63,341 bases of DNA, taken from NCBI GenBank assembly GCA_002011035.2, contig MTLY02000001.1, forward strand, positions 1 to 63,341, written 5' to 3'. Shown here piece after piece: positions 45,001 through 52,971 of this stretch; position 1 is the stretch's first letter; every line of letters begins with the position of its first letter. The notes under the pieces are model-generated. The model was not told the DNA's origin. It was given only the letters and a program-made list of their open reading frames with translations, and did no database searches. The DNA comes from Candidatus Hecatella orcuttiae (lineage in GTDB: Archaea > Thermoproteota > Bathyarchaeia > Hecatellales > Hecatellaceae). The position numbers and the translations under genes are program-made.

Positions 45001-45389
45001 ACTCTTCTCACGGCAGCTGCTACCAGTCTTTTAGCTTTCTCCGTTGCAGCTTTACTATCCTCCGTAACCCATGAATCCTGCTCCCTGATGTTTGCCATCT
45101 GGAACAGGTACGGGTTCAAGCCTGTTTCATTCAAAACGCGCCTGAAAGTCTGCTCGTGCATCAGCGGTGAACATGAGGAAACAACGATGCGGTTTAAACC
45201 GCATTCCCTGATGTCTTTTTTGATCAAGTCTTGGCCTGGATCAGAGCACATGTATTTGTATTCTCTTGCCACCACAACTCCTTTTAGTTTAGAAGCAAAC
45301 TCTGTTACTTCTTGAACGTTCACTGTCCCTGCAATGTTCGTCCCACAATGGCATATGTAGACTCCAATTCGCTCTTCCACCAAATTCAC
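42015..45389 (-). CDS. hdrA: HdrA with an inserted NfnB/GltD-like flavoprotein domain
   Basis: A 1124-residue protein; ordinary HdrA is ~650. Residues 1-140 are the HdrA N-terminal domain, and VVGGGIAGIEAA (149-160) begins the bifurcating-FAD domain with TLDCAACILTPK (192-203). Ferredoxin motif CTACGECLNVC (247-257) follows. At about 280-735 a complete GltD/NfnB-like module is inserted: cluster cysteines 297-348, FAD motif IIGSGPAG (389-396), pyridine-nucleotide motif VVVGGGNTAIDAARVA (518-533) and GDVVTGPATVIDAMAAG. HdrA then resumes at CMDCGICSECLECVKAC (760-776) and ends with two ferredoxin motifs (1058-1068, 1089-1099). It is encoded with HdrB and HdrC upstream and MvhDGA downstream. The insert implies a second flavin site reacting with NAD(P)(H); this is inference. 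Confidence 0.93.
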   Translation of the reverse strand: MNLVEERIGVYICHCGTNIAGTVNVQEVTEFASKLKGVVVAREYKYMCSDPGQDLIKKDIRECGLNRIVVSSCSPLMHEQTFRRVLNETGLNPYLFQMANIREQDSWVTEDSKAATEKAKRLVAAAVRRVSHHEPLEIKTFSVNPNTLVVGGGIAGIEAALRVADSGKKVYLVEKEPTIGGHMAQFDKTFPTLDCAACILTPKMSLVGSNPNIELLAYSEIEGFSGFAGNFKVKIRKKARYVDPEKCTACGECLNVCPVEVPSEFDLGLGLRKAIYMPFPQAVPHTFLISKKETPPCKLACPIHQDVQGYLALIAEGKFKEAYQLIRKTNPLPAVCGRVCYHPCENVCNRRYVDEPLSIAALKRFAADQVDVEEIEIPSITKNGKKVAIIGSGPAGLTTAHDLALMGYDVTIFEAASEPGGMLRMGIPAYRLPRDILSKDIGYIEKLGVQIKTNVKVGKQIRFKELKKKYQAIFLAAGAQRSVSLRIPGEDSEGVIPGLDFLRRVNMGEKVQLGRRVVVVGGGNTAIDAARVAVRLGSSTTILYRRSREEMPASKEEVHAAEMEGVKLTFLVAPKRIIAEKGRISKVECIRMELGPPDASGRRRPIPIEGSEFTIEVDNLIAAIGQTPDLEFVKEIGLELSPAGTLKVDEATLATNLEGVFAGGDVVTGPATVIDAMAAGRKAAQSIDRYLKGEPLAPTPEEVKAPREPSEEQIAEFRERFPVQERIEPQVAEPSARIKDFSEVVRGYDIERAKSEADRCMDCGICSECLECVKACDLEAINHEMKDEVMEIDVGAVIVATGFDVFDPSIARQYGYRVYDNVVTSLEFERMCNASGPTGGKITLKNGEAPKSIAILHCVGSRDENYHEYCSRICCMQSMKFAHLVREKLPDAKVYELYIDIRAFGKGYEEFYKRVMNEEVIFIRGKGAEVTDFAETPEEEGKLIVVCEDTLLGVVRRIPVDMVILSVALEPRKDSDKIAKTFLLSRSRDGFFLERHPKLAPVSTANDGIYIAGACQGPKDIPDSVAQGGAAAAEALSLIDRGKVEVEPDIAVVDENLCSACRVCIRACPFNAIEFDEEKEVAVVQETLCKACGVCVAACPSSAIKQQGFTDKQIYAEVEGILAT

Positions 45390-46279
45390 CTCTCCCTTTT
45401 AATCACACTCACTTTGTAAGGCTCGATGATTTTATCCACCGCCACCAACTCCTGTCCCAAGGCTACTTCACTCTCTATGGGACGACCGAAAGCTAACCCC
45501 AAAAGCTGGGTGAAATATAGTGTAGGCATAGAATAATGGGTTCCGAAAATCGAATTGACCCTATCTTGGGAAGCTTCCAAGTTCATCTGACACAACGGAC
45601 AAGCAGTAGCAATACAGTCCGCCCCTGATCTGGATGCAGCTTTTAACAGTCTTTCGATCAGCTTTAAGGCAGCCTCCTCATTGGTAACCCTCTGCATGCC
45701 GCCGCAACACTTCGCTTTTAAAGGAAACTTGACTGGTTCAGCGCCGATCCATCTGAGAAGCTGTTCCATGGTTTGAGGGTTTTCTTTGTCGTCAAAGGCT
45801 CCGAAAGGGCGAACAGTTTGGCAACCGTAGTAGGGCGCCACTTTCAAACCTTTGAGCGGGGCTGTAACCTTCGATTTCACTGCTTCTTCTCCTACATCGT
45901 TAACTATGATGTCAAGCAGATGACGTACTTTTAATGAGCCATAGTATTTGAGGTTGATTTCCCCTAAAGCCGCGTTCACATTTTCTCTCAGCTCTTTGTT
46001 TTCACATATATACCGATTGGTTTTATCTAGAACAACGTAGCATGCTGGACAGATTGTCGCTATATCCCGATTATACTTTTCAGCTAGAGCTAAGTTCCGG
46101 GCGGCAAGAATGTGAGCCCGCAGTTCGTAGATCGACATGTAGGCAGTAGCTCCGCAGCAGTTCCAATCATTCAATTCTAGAAGGTTCACTCCCAAAACTT
46201 TTGAAGCAGATAATGCAGAAATTTCATAGCTTTTATTCAGCCCTTTAACCGAACATCCCGGAAAATACGTATAATCCAA
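45386..46279 (-). CDS. hdrB: heterodisulfide reductase subunit B
   Basis: A 297-residue HdrB with both CCG domains: WNCCGATAY (about 40-48) with an early Cys and CPACY, and YYGCQTVRP, KAKCCGGMQ and CPLCQMN in the second half. These hold the two non-cubane 4Fe-4S clusters that reduce a disulfide (CoM-S-S-CoB in methanogens; other disulfides are possible here). It overlaps hdrA by 4 bases and abuts hdrC. No methyl-CoM reductase gene is in the window, so the true disulfide is open. Confidence 0.94.
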   Translation of the reverse strand: MDYTYFPGCSVKGLNKSYEISALSASKVLGVNLLELNDWNCCGATAYMSIYELRAHILAARNLALAEKYNRDIATICPACYVVLDKTNRYICENKELRENVNAALGEINLKYYGSLKVRHLLDIIVNDVGEEAVKSKVTAPLKGLKVAPYYGCQTVRPFGAFDDKENPQTMEQLLRWIGAEPVKFPLKAKCCGGMQRVTNEEAALKLIERLLKAASRSGADCIATACPLCQMNLEASQDRVNSIFGTHYSMPTLYFTQLLGLAFGRPIESEVALGQELVAVDKIIEPYKVSVIKRER

Positions 46280-46843
46280 TTACTTTTCTCCCCCTTTTGA
46301 ACGTTCAACTAGATTTGGCTCCATTTTTTTACTCACTAACCATCTGTCTATTTTATGGAGGTCTTCTACACCTTTGATCGTTTCCACGCCCAGCGGCAGA
46401 CGTCCACGTCTGAAGAGCTTTAGACCTAACATTGCTTGTGACAGAAGTTTTCCAGGTTTAGTTTTAGAGGTTTTCATGCCGTAGGTGGCCATTAGTTTCA
46501 TTTCAGGGATGCGGCCATACTTGTTAACCAGTTCGACGAAAGTTTTAGCTAGAATCGCCGCGCCTTGATGTTCTCCTAGTCCATATTCGATAGCTAGCCT
46601 TTTCAACTCATACATGAAGTCGGTGATTTTAATGCCCGCTGGACATCGGACGGTGCAAAGGTAGCATGAAGTACAAAGCCACATAGTGTTGCTTTTCAAA
46701 ACTCTATCTACCATTTCCGCTCTCAAAGATGCTATGATCTCTCGAGGGGTATAGTCCATAGCCCAGCTTGTCGGACAGGATGCTCCACAACTGCCACATT
46801 GAAGACATTTTTTAATGGTACTGCCTTCAGGGGTTGCGTACAA
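46280..46843 (-). CDS. hdrC: heterodisulfide reductase subunit C
   Basis: A 187-residue protein with two 4Fe-4S motifs, CLQCGSCGASCP (about 14-25) and CTSCYLCTVRCP (about 57-68), which wire HdrA to HdrB. It is the first gene of the long minus-strand run hdrC-hdrB-hdrA-mvhD-mvhG-mvhA-protease. It is directly adjacent to hdrB and divergent from hypE across an extremely AT-rich spacer. Confidence 0.94.
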   Translation of the reverse strand: MYATPEGSTIKKCLQCGSCGASCPTSWAMDYTPREIIASLRAEMVDRVLKSNTMWLCTSCYLCTVRCPAGIKITDFMYELKRLAIEYGLGEHQGAAILAKTFVELVNKYGRIPEMKLMATYGMKTSKTKPGKLLSQAMLGLKLFRRGRLPLGVETIKGVEDLHKIDRWLVSKKMEPNLVERSKGGEK

Positions 46844-46920
46844 AGAATCTAGGAAACTTTTTGACTGGATGGAAGAAACGACCTCGGACAGTACATTTCA
46901 CCTTGGCTATAGTATTTTCG

Positions 46921-47003
46921 ATGGTATATATAAAAATTTTCTATATATAAACAATAAAAATAAATTTTTTACAAATAATAAAAAATAAAAAAGTATATAT
47001 AAA
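46921..47003. promoter_or_regulatory. divergent AT-rich promoter region between hdrC and hypE
   Basis: The 253-base spacer 46844-47096 contains three TATATATA-type boxes: around 46924-46931, 46941-46948 and 46993-47001. The first two are arranged symmetrically about an AAATTT core. They can serve the hdr-mvh run on the minus strand and hypE on the plus strand. Both leaders would be about 70-90 bases long, leaving room for regulation. No gene is seen in the spacer. Confidence 0.55.
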
Positions 47004-47096
47004 TTTTAACCCCTCATCAACCCCCTCAAAAAGGTTAATTAACCAAGAAAAGGCTGAAAGCACGTAAATGTCTTCCTCAACCAAGAGGTTACACCT

Positions 47097-48143
47097 ATGG
47101 ACTATGTAACCCTAGCCCATGGAGCCGGTGGAACCGTCATGCAAAGTTTGATCAAAAAGTACTTTTTAGACTTTTTAGGAGGTAGCAAAGCCGAAGTTCC
47201 TCTGGAGGCCTTGGATGACGCAGCTGTGGTGGATGATGTCGTTCTTAAGTCCGACTCTCATACGGTTAAGCCTCTCTTTTTCCCAGGGGGGGATATCGGA
47301 CGGTTGGCTGTGGCGGGGACGGTTAACGATATAGCGGTTATGGGCGCGGAGCCCAAGGCCTTAGCCGCTGGCTTCATCATAGAGGAAGGGTTTCCCATAG
47401 CGAATTTAGATAAGGTTTTAAGGGGAATGAGAGACGCTTGCCGGGAAGCTGGAGTCTACGTGGTAACCGGTGACACCAAAGTTGTTGAAAAAGACGCTTT
47501 AGACCAGCTTGTGATAAACACCTCGGGAATAGGCAAAAGAAGTGAAGCTTTGGATGAAAACTTAGCTGTTGTAAAGAAATATCGGCCTATAGATTCCCGT
47601 TGGCTTTTAGATTCAAATCTCCGAAAAGGAGATAAGATAATAGTCTCAGGGACCGTAGGCGACCATGGACTAGCCCTGCTAGCTTTCAGGGAAGGCTACA
47701 ACTTCGGAGGAAACATCGTCTCCGATGTAGCTCCACTGAACAAACTAGTTCAGAAACTCCTAAAAGTGGGGGGTATAGTGAGTATGAAAGACCCGACTAG
47801 AGGCGGCTTGGCCAACACCCTCAACGAATGGAGCGAAAAATCGATGGTCGGAATCACCGTTAAAGAAAGTCGAATACCCATCTCCGAGGGTGTGAAAGCT
47901 GCCTGCGAAATGCTGGGCATAGACCCTCTGGAAGTGGGAAACGAAGGTAAATTGGTCATCGCAGTGGTTCCTCAGAAAGCCGAGGAAGTTCTCGCTGCTT
48001 TGAGGGATACAAAAGAAGGAAGGGAAGCCCAAATTGTCGGAGAGGCCACCGACAAATTCGGTGAAGTGGTTCTAGAGACAAGCGTAGGTGGACGAAGACT
48101 GCTCCCTCCGCCCGCAGGAGATCCCATCCCTAGGATCTGCTAG
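47097..48143 (+). CDS. hypE: hydrogenase maturation protein HypE
   Basis: A 348-residue PurM-like ATPase that dehydrates the carbamoylated C-terminal cysteine to a thiocyanate, the cyanide donor for the hydrogenase iron. The conserved tail PRIC ends the protein with that Cys. LAHGAGGTVMQ at the N-terminus, DDAAVV and MKDPTRGGLAN are family motifs. It is transcribed away from the hdr-mvh run and towards the other hyp genes, which are on the opposite strand. Confidence 0.95.
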   Translation: MDYVTLAHGAGGTVMQSLIKKYFLDFLGGSKAEVPLEALDDAAVVDDVVLKSDSHTVKPLFFPGGDIGRLAVAGTVNDIAVMGAEPKALAAGFIIEEGFPIANLDKVLRGMRDACREAGVYVVTGDTKVVEKDALDQLVINTSGIGKRSEALDENLAVVKKYRPIDSRWLLDSNLRKGDKIIVSGTVGDHGLALLAFREGYNFGGNIVSDVAPLNKLVQKLLKVGGIVSMKDPTRGGLANTLNEWSEKSMVGITVKESRIPISEGVKAACEMLGIDPLEVGNEGKLVIAVVPQKAEEVLAALRDTKEGREAQIVGEATDKFGEVVLETSVGGRRLLPPPAGDPIPRIC

Positions 48144-48162
48144 GGAGGGCGCCGCCTAACTT

Positions 48163-49245
48163 TTACCTCGGTCCTCCACCGTATTTATATTCGATCTGGC
48201 ATGCACCTTCTATCGACACCATGCAAGGCCCTAGAGGGTGCGATGGTGTACAAGCTCGAGCGAAAAGCTGGCAGTCTTGAGGGTTCACCAATCCTCTGAG
48301 AATTTCGTTGCACCGGCATCCTTTCGGCTCAGGGAAATCCATGTTTTCCAGTTCTTTAAGTTGGTCTTCAAACCTCTTTCTGGCGTCATAATTCTGAAAC
48401 TTGTTTTTCAGCTTCATTCCTGAAGCCTTGACAACGGGGAAACCTCTCCAAGCTAGATCGACAGGCTCAAAAACTTTCTCCAACACTGCTAAAGCTTTAA
48501 CATTTCCCTCCGGCTTCACCGATCTTCTATATTCATTTTCAACCTTGGCTTCGCCTTTCTTAATTTGCTGCGCTAACATGTAAATGCCCATGAGAACATC
48601 TAAGGGTTCGAATCCCGCGATTACTTGGGGTATGTGGTATTTTTCCGAGAGCATCTGGTAAGGTCTTAGGCCGATGATGGTGCTTACGTGGCCGGGTTCT
48701 AAAAGTCCCTGGATAGCTAGGTCGCCCATCTCAAGCAGAGCGTGGAGGACCGGGGGAACGTAGCGGTGGCAGTTGAGGACTGTGAAGTTTTCCGGAGGAT
48801 CCCTAAGCAGAGTGACTGCTGTACTGGGAGCGGTGGTTTCGAAGCCTACTGCCAGAAAAATCACGTTTTTCCCGGTTTTCTTGGCCAAATTGACAGCGTC
48901 TTCGATGCTGTAGACTATTCTCACATCGCAGCCTTCAGCTCTGAGGTCTAAAAGCGAGCTTGCTCTCCCTGGAACTCGGACGGCGTCCCCGAAGGTTGCC
49001 AGCACATTCCCTTTTTTAGCCATGGTTATAGCCTCCTCGTATTCTCTAGTTGTAGTCACGCATACAGGGCATCCAGGGCCTTGTCTTACTTCGATTCCAC
49101 TTTGCTTGAAGAGGCTGTCTAGACCGAAGCGAACAATGGTATCTTGATGAGTTCCGCAGACGTGCATGATTCTAATTTTAAGATCTATCCCTTTCAGTTT
49201 TTCAACGATCTTTTTAGCGACTTCGCTGTCCCTGTATCTGAACAA
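48163..49245 (-). CDS. hypD: hydrogenase maturation protein HypD
   Basis: A 360-residue FeS scaffold on which the Fe(CN)2CO unit is built with HypC. The motifs MHVCGTHQ (about 27-34) and GPGCPVCVT (about 57-65), GFETTAP and the C-terminal cysteine pattern (CRCNEIL, CQLFARAC, GPCMVS) are all present. It lies 4 bases after hypA in the run hypF-C-B-A-D. Confidence 0.95.
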   Translation of the reverse strand: MFRYRDSEVAKKIVEKLKGIDLKIRIMHVCGTHQDTIVRFGLDSLFKQSGIEVRQGPGCPVCVTTTREYEEAITMAKKGNVLATFGDAVRVPGRASSLLDLRAEGCDVRIVYSIEDAVNLAKKTGKNVIFLAVGFETTAPSTAVTLLRDPPENFTVLNCHRYVPPVLHALLEMGDLAIQGLLEPGHVSTIIGLRPYQMLSEKYHIPQVIAGFEPLDVLMGIYMLAQQIKKGEAKVENEYRRSVKPEGNVKALAVLEKVFEPVDLAWRGFPVVKASGMKLKNKFQNYDARKRFEDQLKELENMDFPEPKGCRCNEILRGLVNPQDCQLFARACTPSHPLGPCMVSIEGACQIEYKYGGGPR

Positions 49246-49249
49246 GCTT

Positions 49250-49621
49250 TTACACCTCCATTTTCACAGATTTTATAATGCACTCTTTCCCTTCTACTAC
49301 TTGAATGTCATTTCCGCATTTCGGACACCGGAAAACCGGCAGCCTGAAATGGTAGGCTGGATTCTCCTCGTATGAGATAGGCCCTCGGTAGCCGCAGAGT
49401 TCACATTTCACCACTCCTTCCTTTTCTTGAACGTGGAGAGTCGAGCCTTCTAAGGGCGTCCCCTTCACCAAGGCTTGATAGCAGAACTTAACCTGTTCCA
49501 CGCTTAGGAAAGTAAGTTTCCCTATGGTAAGGCGGACTGCAAGAATTTTCTTTGCCCTCCGCTTGGATGCTTCGTCGAGAATTTTCTCCACGATCTGGGC
49601 GGTAAAAGAATATTCATGCAT
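49250..49621 (-). CDS. hypA: hydrogenase nickel incorporation protein HypA
   Basis: A 123-residue nickel chaperone. The N-terminus MHEYS provides the Ni-binding His2, and a zinc site is formed by CELCG and CPKCG (about 74-78 and 99-103). It works with HypB to load nickel into the large subunit. It is 22 bases after hypB and 4 bases before hypD. Confidence 0.94.
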   Translation of the reverse strand: MHEYSFTAQIVEKILDEASKRRAKKILAVRLTIGKLTFLSVEQVKFCYQALVKGTPLEGSTLHVQEKEGVVKCELCGYRGPISYEENPAYHFRLPVFRCPKCGNDIQVVEGKECIIKSVKMEV

Positions 49622-49643
49622 TTACAAGGACACCGGACTACGC

Positions 49644-50312
49644 TCAGAGTTCTAATGCTTCTAGAACGCTGTCTATTCCCTCACCACTTTTGCAGCTTAC
49701 TCTAGCTATTCGAGCTCTCGGATTAACTTTACTTATGTCCTCCTCCAGTTTATCCACATTTACATCCACGATTTCAGCTAGGTCGATCTTGTTGATGGCT
49801 ACCACATCGCTGCCGAGAAAAGACAGAGGATGTTTTACCACAATATAGGGGCCTTCGGTAACACTTACAACAGTGAGCCTCTTCTCCGACCCTAAGGGGA
49901 ACTCCACAGGGCAGATGATGTTTCCCACGTTCTCGATGAAAATGAGGCTTAGTTTTTCAAGGTCAAATTTTTTCAAGGCTTTTTGAACTAAATTCGCATC
50001 GAGATGACATTCTCTGCCTGTGTTTATCTGAACTACAGGAACTCTGTGCACTTTCAAGCGATCCGAGTCTATGGTTGTAGTTAGGTCCCCGTTGAGAACA
50101 GCGATACTGTATTTTTTCCCCAATTTTTGGATGAACCTGTCGATGAGAGAAGTTTTCCCCGAGCCCACGGAACCCATGATGTCTATAGCCTTTACACCAT
50201 GTTTTCTCAGCAGTTCCCTGTTTTCTTCCGCAAGCCGCCTGTTGGCTTGAAGAAGGTCTTCTTCAAGCTCGATGTCGTAGGTTTCGCCTTCAGCAGTTAC
50301 AACTTCTCGCAT
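49644..50312 (-). CDS. hypB: hydrogenase nickel incorporation GTPase HypB
   Basis: A 222-residue SIMIBI GTPase. The P-loop GSVGSGKTSLI is near residues 48-58, NGDLTTTIDSDRL and GRECHLDANLV hold switch/metal residues, and INKIDLAE is the guanine-specificity motif. The N-terminal CxxGC metal site and His-rich stretch of some bacterial HypB proteins are absent, as usual in archaea. It drives nickel delivery from HypA. Confidence 0.95.
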   Translation of the reverse strand: MREVVTAEGETYDIELEEDLLQANRRLAEENRELLRKHGVKAIDIMGSVGSGKTSLIDRFIQKLGKKYSIAVLNGDLTTTIDSDRLKVHRVPVVQINTGRECHLDANLVQKALKKFDLEKLSLIFIENVGNIICPVEFPLGSEKRLTVVSVTEGPYIVVKHPLSFLGSDVVAINKIDLAEIVDVNVDKLEEDISKVNPRARIARVSCKSGEGIDSVLEALEL

Positions 50313-50337
50313 CCGGCCTCCACCTCGAAAGAAAAAA

Positions 50338-50580
50338 TCAATATTTTCCTGATGGCGAAGTTTCAGCTGTGCTGAGCAGTTCCTCCCACAGCTTCAGGGT
50401 TTTTTCAGCTTCCTCCTTGTCTAGCACTTGGATGGCAAAACCGGCATGCACTATTACATATTCGCCTTCAGCCACATCAACTAGGGATATGTTTACGTCC
50501 CTTGTTACTCCGTCGCCGAAATCAACCTTGGCGATGTCGCCTTTTATCTCCTTTACTTTCGCTGGAACTGCTAGACACAA
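50338..50580 (-). CDS. hypC: hydrogenase assembly chaperone HypC
   Basis: An 80-residue OB-fold chaperone starting with the invariant MCLAVPAKV, whose Cys2 binds the iron centre with HypD, and including YVIVHAGFAI. It carries the Fe(CN)2CO unit to the hydrogenase precursor. It is 62 bases after hypF on the same strand. Confidence 0.95.
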   Translation of the reverse strand: MCLAVPAKVKEIKGDIAKVDFGDGVTRDVNISLVDVAEGEYVIVHAGFAIQVLDKEEAEKTLKLWEELLSTAETSPSGKY

Positions 50581-50642
50581 TTTCTTTTATGCCACCATTG
50601 CATACTCAATTAGTGTTATCTTATATTAACAATTCTCCTTTT

Positions 50643-52925
50643 TCAGTTCAGCCAACTGGCTACCACCGACTGTCCGAATGATATCCCCCCGTCTCCGGGG
50701 GGAATTTGAATGTGGGTGAAAAAGTTGAATCCTTCTCCCTCCACAATGTTTCTGATGACCCTGCTGATGTGCTCGTTGTAGGCTACACCTCCAGAGAAGC
50801 CAACAGCTTGAACTCCTAGCCTATCGCATTCTTTCACAGCTAATTCAGCTAGCCCCCTAGCTAGGTAGGACTCTGCAGAGTAAGCTAGGTCCGCGGGTGA
50901 ATGTTCATCTCGTCGAATGAACACTTCCTTAAGGAGATATGACGTGTCGAGAACTCCTCCGGAAATCTTAGGCGTTAAGCACAGGATGTCTCTACCTTTT
51001 ATGGCGGCAGATTCAAGCTTCACGGCAGGTTCTCCTTCATAGGTCCGTTCATAGCATAAGCCCAGCAACGCTGAGACGGCATCTAAAACTCTTCCACAGC
51101 TTGTGGTCTTGGGGGCGTGCCCGCTTTCCAACTGCCTTAAGACTACGCCTAACTCCATTTCCCCACGGGGGAAACATCTAACATTTGAATATAGCCATTC
51201 TTCGACATCCACCAACCCGTGAAGAATGCCAGCTACCATCCTCAACGGGTAACGGGTGGCAGCGTCTCCACCGACCATAGGCTGCTCTTGAAGATGGGCA
51301 AGCCGTCTGAAGCCGTCTCGGTCGCAGTATAGAATTTCTCCACCCCATGCGGATCCGTCGGAGCCGTAGCCGAAGCCGTCGCAGCAGATGCCGATCATAT
51401 GGGTGAGGTTATGCTCGGCCATGAGAGCTGCTATGTGGGCGTGGTGGTGTTGAACCTGCACCACGGGACATCCGAGCTTCTCCGCCAGCTCGTAGGCGAA
51501 TTTGGTTGTGCTAAATTTAGGGTGCAGATCGCAGGCGATTACCTCAACTTTGAGGTTTGTCAGCTTTAGCAGATGGTCTGTGGCACTTTTAAGATAGTTA
51601 AGGGTTTCAAGATTTTCCACGTCTCCAATATATTGCGAGATAAAAGCCCGCTTTCCGGAAAGCACGCAAGAAGCCACATTTTCTTCAGCCCCCAAACCTA
51701 AAGCGCAACGTTTCACTTCGGATCCCAAGTGAATCGGTGCGGGGGCGTAGCCTCTGGATCGACGGATGAGGGTGGGGGTTCCTCTATTCACGCGAAGGAC
51801 TGAGTCATCGCATCTTTGGGCTATGTCTCTATCATGCATGAGAAAGAAGTCGACAACAGGCCTCAGCCTCCTCACGGCTTCCTGATTTTCCACAATAATG
51901 GGCTCGCTGGGAGGGTTAGCGCTGGTCATCACTAGAGCTGGTTCATTTATGCTATCAAAGAGCATGTAGTGGAGGCCTGTGTAAGGCAGCATGACGCCTA
52001 CGTTGTGAAGACCCGGGGAGATCAGGTCTGAAAGATAAAAATTTTCACTCTTCTTCAGCAGAACTATGGGCTTTATGTACGATGTCAGAAGAGCAGCTTC
52101 CTCCTTTCCCACCTCCGCAAAGGATTTCACCGCCTCAAGGTCTCGGGCCATCACGGCGAAAGGCTTCTGCGCCCGGTGCTTGGCCTTCCTCAGCCTGATT
52201 ATCGGCTCAGGCTTCATCGTCGATGTAGCCACATGGAAGCCGCCGTTTCCTTTAACAGCCACTATGTAGCCTTCTTCAAGCAGCCGGCCTGCTTCTCTGA
52301 TAGGATCCTGATGGTCGAGGATCTGTCCGTCTTTTGAGGTTAAAAAAACTCTGGGGCCGCACCGAGGACAGGCCACAGTTTGGGCGTGAAACCGCCGATT
52401 TAAGGGGTCCGTGTACTCTCGACTGCAATCTTCGCACATGGGGAAGCGGTTCATCACTGTGTTGGGTCTGTCGTAGGGTAGTTTCTCTATTATAGTATAC
52501 CGAGGGCCGCAGTCGGTGCAGGTGATGAAGAAATAGCCGTATCGCCTGTCCTTTAGGTCACGAAGCTCACGAAGACAGTTGTCGCAGATGGAAATGTCCG
52601 GTGGGATTATGGACCCTGAAAGGTCGCTCTTTTCACTGCTCTTAAGGATGATGAACCTTGAAAATTCTCCCTTATCCTCTGCATAGTTCACGCTTAACTC
52701 GTAGATCCGGGCCAAAGGCGGCTTCTTCCTCTCAAGGTCATCAATGAACCTTTTGACATTTTCCTCCGACCCTTCAACAACTATCTCCACACCTGCATCT
52801 CCACGGTTTCGAACAGTACCTTTCAGCTGGTTCTCTGCCGCAATACGGTAAATGAAGGGACGGAAGCCTACGCCTTGAACAATCCCCGTGACTAAGATTT
52901 CAGCGCGCAGAGGCCCGCACACCAA
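50643..52925 (-). CDS. hypF: carbamoyltransferase HypF
   Basis: A 760-residue multidomain enzyme that turns carbamoyl phosphate into the carbamoyl group placed on HypE. In order: acylphosphatase domain (VQGVGFRPFIYRIA, about 16-29), two zinc fingers (CDNCLREL...CTDCGPR and CEDCSREY...CPRCGP, about 110-200), YrdC-like domain (KGNGGFHVA, about 224-232, to ~390), and a Kae1/TobZ-like domain with VQHHHAHIAALMAE. It is the first of the minus-strand hyp genes. All domains are complete. Confidence 0.95.
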   Translation of the reverse strand: MVCGPLRAEILVTGIVQGVGFRPFIYRIAAENQLKGTVRNRGDAGVEIVVEGSEENVKRFIDDLERKKPPLARIYELSVNYAEDKGEFSRFIILKSSEKSDLSGSIIPPDISICDNCLRELRDLKDRRYGYFFITCTDCGPRYTIIEKLPYDRPNTVMNRFPMCEDCSREYTDPLNRRFHAQTVACPRCGPRVFLTSKDGQILDHQDPIREAGRLLEEGYIVAVKGNGGFHVATSTMKPEPIIRLRKAKHRAQKPFAVMARDLEAVKSFAEVGKEEAALLTSYIKPIVLLKKSENFYLSDLISPGLHNVGVMLPYTGLHYMLFDSINEPALVMTSANPPSEPIIVENQEAVRRLRPVVDFFLMHDRDIAQRCDDSVLRVNRGTPTLIRRSRGYAPAPIHLGSEVKRCALGLGAEENVASCVLSGKRAFISQYIGDVENLETLNYLKSATDHLLKLTNLKVEVIACDLHPKFSTTKFAYELAEKLGCPVVQVQHHHAHIAALMAEHNLTHMIGICCDGFGYGSDGSAWGGEILYCDRDGFRRLAHLQEQPMVGGDAATRYPLRMVAGILHGLVDVEEWLYSNVRCFPRGEMELGVVLRQLESGHAPKTTSCGRVLDAVSALLGLCYERTYEGEPAVKLESAAIKGRDILCLTPKISGGVLDTSYLLKEVFIRRDEHSPADLAYSAESYLARGLAELAVKECDRLGVQAVGFSGGVAYNEHISRVIRNIVEGEGFNFFTHIQIPPGDGGISFGQSVVASWLN

Positions 52926-52971
52926 GTCCGCTTGAATTGCATTTTAAGGAAAGATCGCGGTACATTTATTC

